A stretch of DNA of 64,000 nucleotides from Xestospongia bergquistia (taxonomy: Eukaryota; Porifera; Demospongiae; Haplosclerida; Petrosiidae). The notes below the pieces were generated by a model. That model was not told the origin of the DNA. It did no database searches and saw nothing but the letters and a program-made list of their open reading frames with translations. The stretch is taken from contig OZ014424.1 of the NCBI GenBank assembly GCA_963965975.1, forward strand, positions 5,042,380 to 5,106,379, given 5' to 3'. The translations under genes and the position numbers were made by a program. Every line of letters begins with the position of its first letter. Position 1 is the first letter of the stretch. Shown here one piece after another: positions 59,864-64,000 of the stretch.

Positions 59864-60661
59864 TTAACGCCCCACTTGTCCTAAGGCTTGATCAGTCTTT
59901 GGATCAGCAGTAAGAGCTTGAACAGCAACAATGAGCTCATTAATTTTTGTCTGTAGTTCTCTAAGTTCTTTAATATGTAATAATCTTAGAACCTTTGCAG
60001 CTTCAGCAAGGACTGGATCATCCAACTCAAAACCACATTCTTTTGGAGTAACAATAAAATGTTTTGACGTTTTTTCAATGTCTACTTTTGCTGCCGAGTC
60101 TTCATCAAGAGTTTTCAATGCTTCTTCATTGAGTTTCTCTTCAATAACCAATCTACAAGCAGACAAAATAACAGCTGGATCAGGATGCTTAGTAACCTGG
60201 AGAATTCTAGCTAATGCTTCAACACCTTTTTTAAATATTGCATCAAAAGGATCAATATTTAAAGAAGCAGTACCGGTCACTGGTAGGTGATTAGTTTGAG
60301 CCCCGCCCACTTTCAGTCCTCGTTGAAGTTCTGGATTACTATCAACCTTCTCACTGTATTCATATCTTAAAGCTATACTTAAAAGCCAGTCAATAGTTGC
60401 ATATAAAGATTGGACAGGATCGTATGGACATTGCAAAGCAGCGGTATAATTCTTAAATGCCGTCATCCAGTTGTCTCCAGTGTCATTGCGTAACGGTCCC
60501 CTATCTTCAATCTTGTAATGTCTTATTTTCAAATCCTCTAGCCAAATTACAAGGAGTTTTAGATCGTTAGGGTTGTCAATGTCAATATTTGCAGATGAGT
60601 GGTAATCTAGAGCTTGAAGCTTGCGTTGAAAAGGGTTGGAGTAACGCGCAGGTTGACTCAT
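59864..60661 (-). CDS. RTRAF: RNA transcription, translation and transport factor RTRAF (hCLE)
   Basis: RTRAF (C14orf166/hCLE) binds RNA polymerase II and is part of the tRNA-ligase and RNA-transport complexes. Single exon, 265 aa from the ATG at 60659-60661 (MSQPARYSNPFQRKLQALDY). Conserved blocks: LVIWLEDLKIRHYKIEDRGP, YATIDWLLSIALRYEYS, FKKGVEALARILQV and LRLLHIKELRELQTKINELI. The C-terminal TADPKTDQALGQVGR matches the human IADPKTDHRLGKVGR end. CACGTG lies at 60674-60679, 12 bp upstream. The start faces POLR2C across 69 bp. Confidence 0.95.
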   Translation of the reverse strand: MSQPARYSNPFQRKLQALDYHSSANIDIDNPNDLKLLVIWLEDLKIRHYKIEDRGPLRNDTGDNWMTAFKNYTAALQCPYDPVQSLYATIDWLLSIALRYEYSEKVDSNPELQRGLKVGGAQTNHLPVTGTASLNIDPFDAIFKKGVEALARILQVTKHPDPAVILSACRLVIEEKLNEEALKTLDEDSAAKVDIEKTSKHFIVTPKECGFELDDPVLAEAAKVLRLLHIKELRELQTKINELIVAVQALTADPKTDQALGQVGR

Positions 60662-60730
60662 TTTGATAACTGACACGTGTAATTTTAATTGAGGGTGGAG
60701 ACTGGGTGGAGCTAGAGTTCTCTTGGGATC
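60662..60730. promoter_or_regulatory. 69-bp bidirectional RTRAF/POLR2C promoter
   Basis: It contains CACGTG at 60674-60679 and a GGGTGGAG repeat (60690-60712). It links a polymerase II subunit with a polymerase II-associated factor. Confidence 0.5.
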
Positions 60731-62401
<1,671 letters not shown>

Positions 62402-62526
62402 ATTAATTGACCACACCTTCAATAATAATAATAATTATTATTAATCAATTATTGAATATCAACAAATTTTATTTTATTGCGGGAAATTTAAACTAATTCC
62501 TTTCTAATAATTATTTCTAAAGGAAT

Positions 62527-63275
<749 letters not shown>

Positions 63276-63378
63276 TGACAGTACCGTATTAAAATGTACT
63301 CTATATTGTAGTTATGTAGGACAATTAATAATTACATCATAAACTAGTTTATTAACCATTAAATATAATCAGGGGTTG

Positions 63379-64000
63379 ATGGGTGTGACCATTTGTATGG
63401 AGGAAGATAAGACAACTCAGGTTTGTATAAAGTGTAGGTCCTCGTGATGCTGTGATGTAATTTTTATTATAATGTTCAGTTAGAAGAACTAGAATCTCTT
63501 GAAGCAATTTATGGTAGTGACTTTAATCTTTTAAATGATTCAACTTGTATAATCAACATTCAACCAAGTCTCACTGAATATGGAACTATGGAAATTAAAG
63601 TTGGTATTGTTATATATATTAGTGAGTGCTGTATTATGTACAGGTAATACTGCCTGCAGACTATCCAAGTTGTTCACCACCTGTATTTGAAATAAGGTAG
63701 TGTTTTTTTGTGTCTGTTGCAGTGAAATGATGACAATTGTACATAGGAGATCAGAGTTAAGTGACAAAGAAAAGCAAGAAATTGCTATTCATGTGAATGA
63801 ACTGTTCAAGTAAGTTGACAAATCTTCTCATTATTTTATTTATTATTGTTACATTTAAAATTATACTGGGTAACAAATTTTAGTGAATAAATTATTATTG
63901 TCAAAACTAGTACATCAAAAATAATTACTACCATTGTTTGTTTATAGTATTGGTGACGTTGTTATTTATCAATCTGTTGAATGGATTAGAGAGTATATTA
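63379..64000 (+). CDS. RWD-domain protein, IMPACT/RWDD-like (cut by window end)
   Basis: The start at 63379 (MGVTICMEEDKTTQ) or in-frame 63397 leads to LEELESLEAIYGSDFNLLN, TEYGTMEIKVILPADYPSCS and PPVFEIRRSELSDKEKQE. The exon reaching the window end reads NIGDVVIYQSVEWIREYI. The EAIYG start and the YPxxxPP step are hallmarks of the RWD fold, found in IMPACT, GCN2, RNF14/25 and RWDD proteins. The last segment is closest in my memory to IMPACT (YIH1), a GCN2 inhibitor. The rest of the gene lies outside, so the family cannot be fixed. Confidence 0.7.

Overview
The window looks like nuclear DNA of an early-branching animal, most likely a demosponge close to Amphimedon queenslandica. This is an inference. 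The DNA is AT-rich. Genes are packed head-to-head and tail-to-tail, with many introns of only about 50-150 bp. The gene content is metazoan (VAP, SPIRE, ESRP, E2F, AGXT2, EGF/LamG proteins). All exons were joined by eye from GT/AG sites, reading frame and remembered family conservation, so exon edges are provisional.

Layout from left to right. 1-8.3 kb: a partial unknown minus-strand gene, VAP (ER contact-site adaptor), a small AT-hook gene (minus), and an ERp29-tailed protein disulfide isomerase. 8.9-13.1 kb: an unrecognised eight-exon minus-strand gene and a small secreted protein with four predicted helices and only phase-0 introns. That arrangement resembles a helical cytokine and is the most interesting gene here. 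13.3-19.4 kb: an ENTR1/SDCCAG3-like gene (minus), a short gene sharing its NPFSF motif (minus), and AGXT2. 20.2-34.4 kb: a small type I membrane protein ORF, then three tandem paralogous EGF-repeat genes (minus). One of these is secreted with LamG-like and Kazal domains; two have transmembrane tails. 35.0-46.5 kb: SPIRE (minus), ethanolamine kinase, a four-dsRBD protein (minus), and ESRP. 46.9-56.5 kb: FARS2 (minus), an RBM12-like RNA-binding protein, CIBAR/FAM92 (minus), PGLS, HEATR3/SYO1 (minus), and MRPL30 (minus). 56.6-64 kb: E2F4/5-like, SLX9/FAM207A, RTRAF (minus), POLR2C, UBE2T, and the start of an RWD-domain gene cut by the window end.

Most promoters are shared. Start codons of divergent neighbours lie 49-115 bp apart for seven pairs. 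CACGTG E-boxes and CCACGCCC/GGGCGTGG boxes recur in these gaps. Several neighbours belong to related processes: RTRAF and POLR2C (RNA polymerase II), and SLX9 and HEATR3 (ribosome assembly). Introns carry distinctive repeats: a 58-bp minisatellite in two genes, a 60-bp one in two ESRP introns, a 38-bp one in SLX9, a dispersed snapback hairpin, a twin hairpin, and many ATCC and CT microsatellites. I saw no rRNA, tRNA, CRISPR array or recognisable transposase gene.
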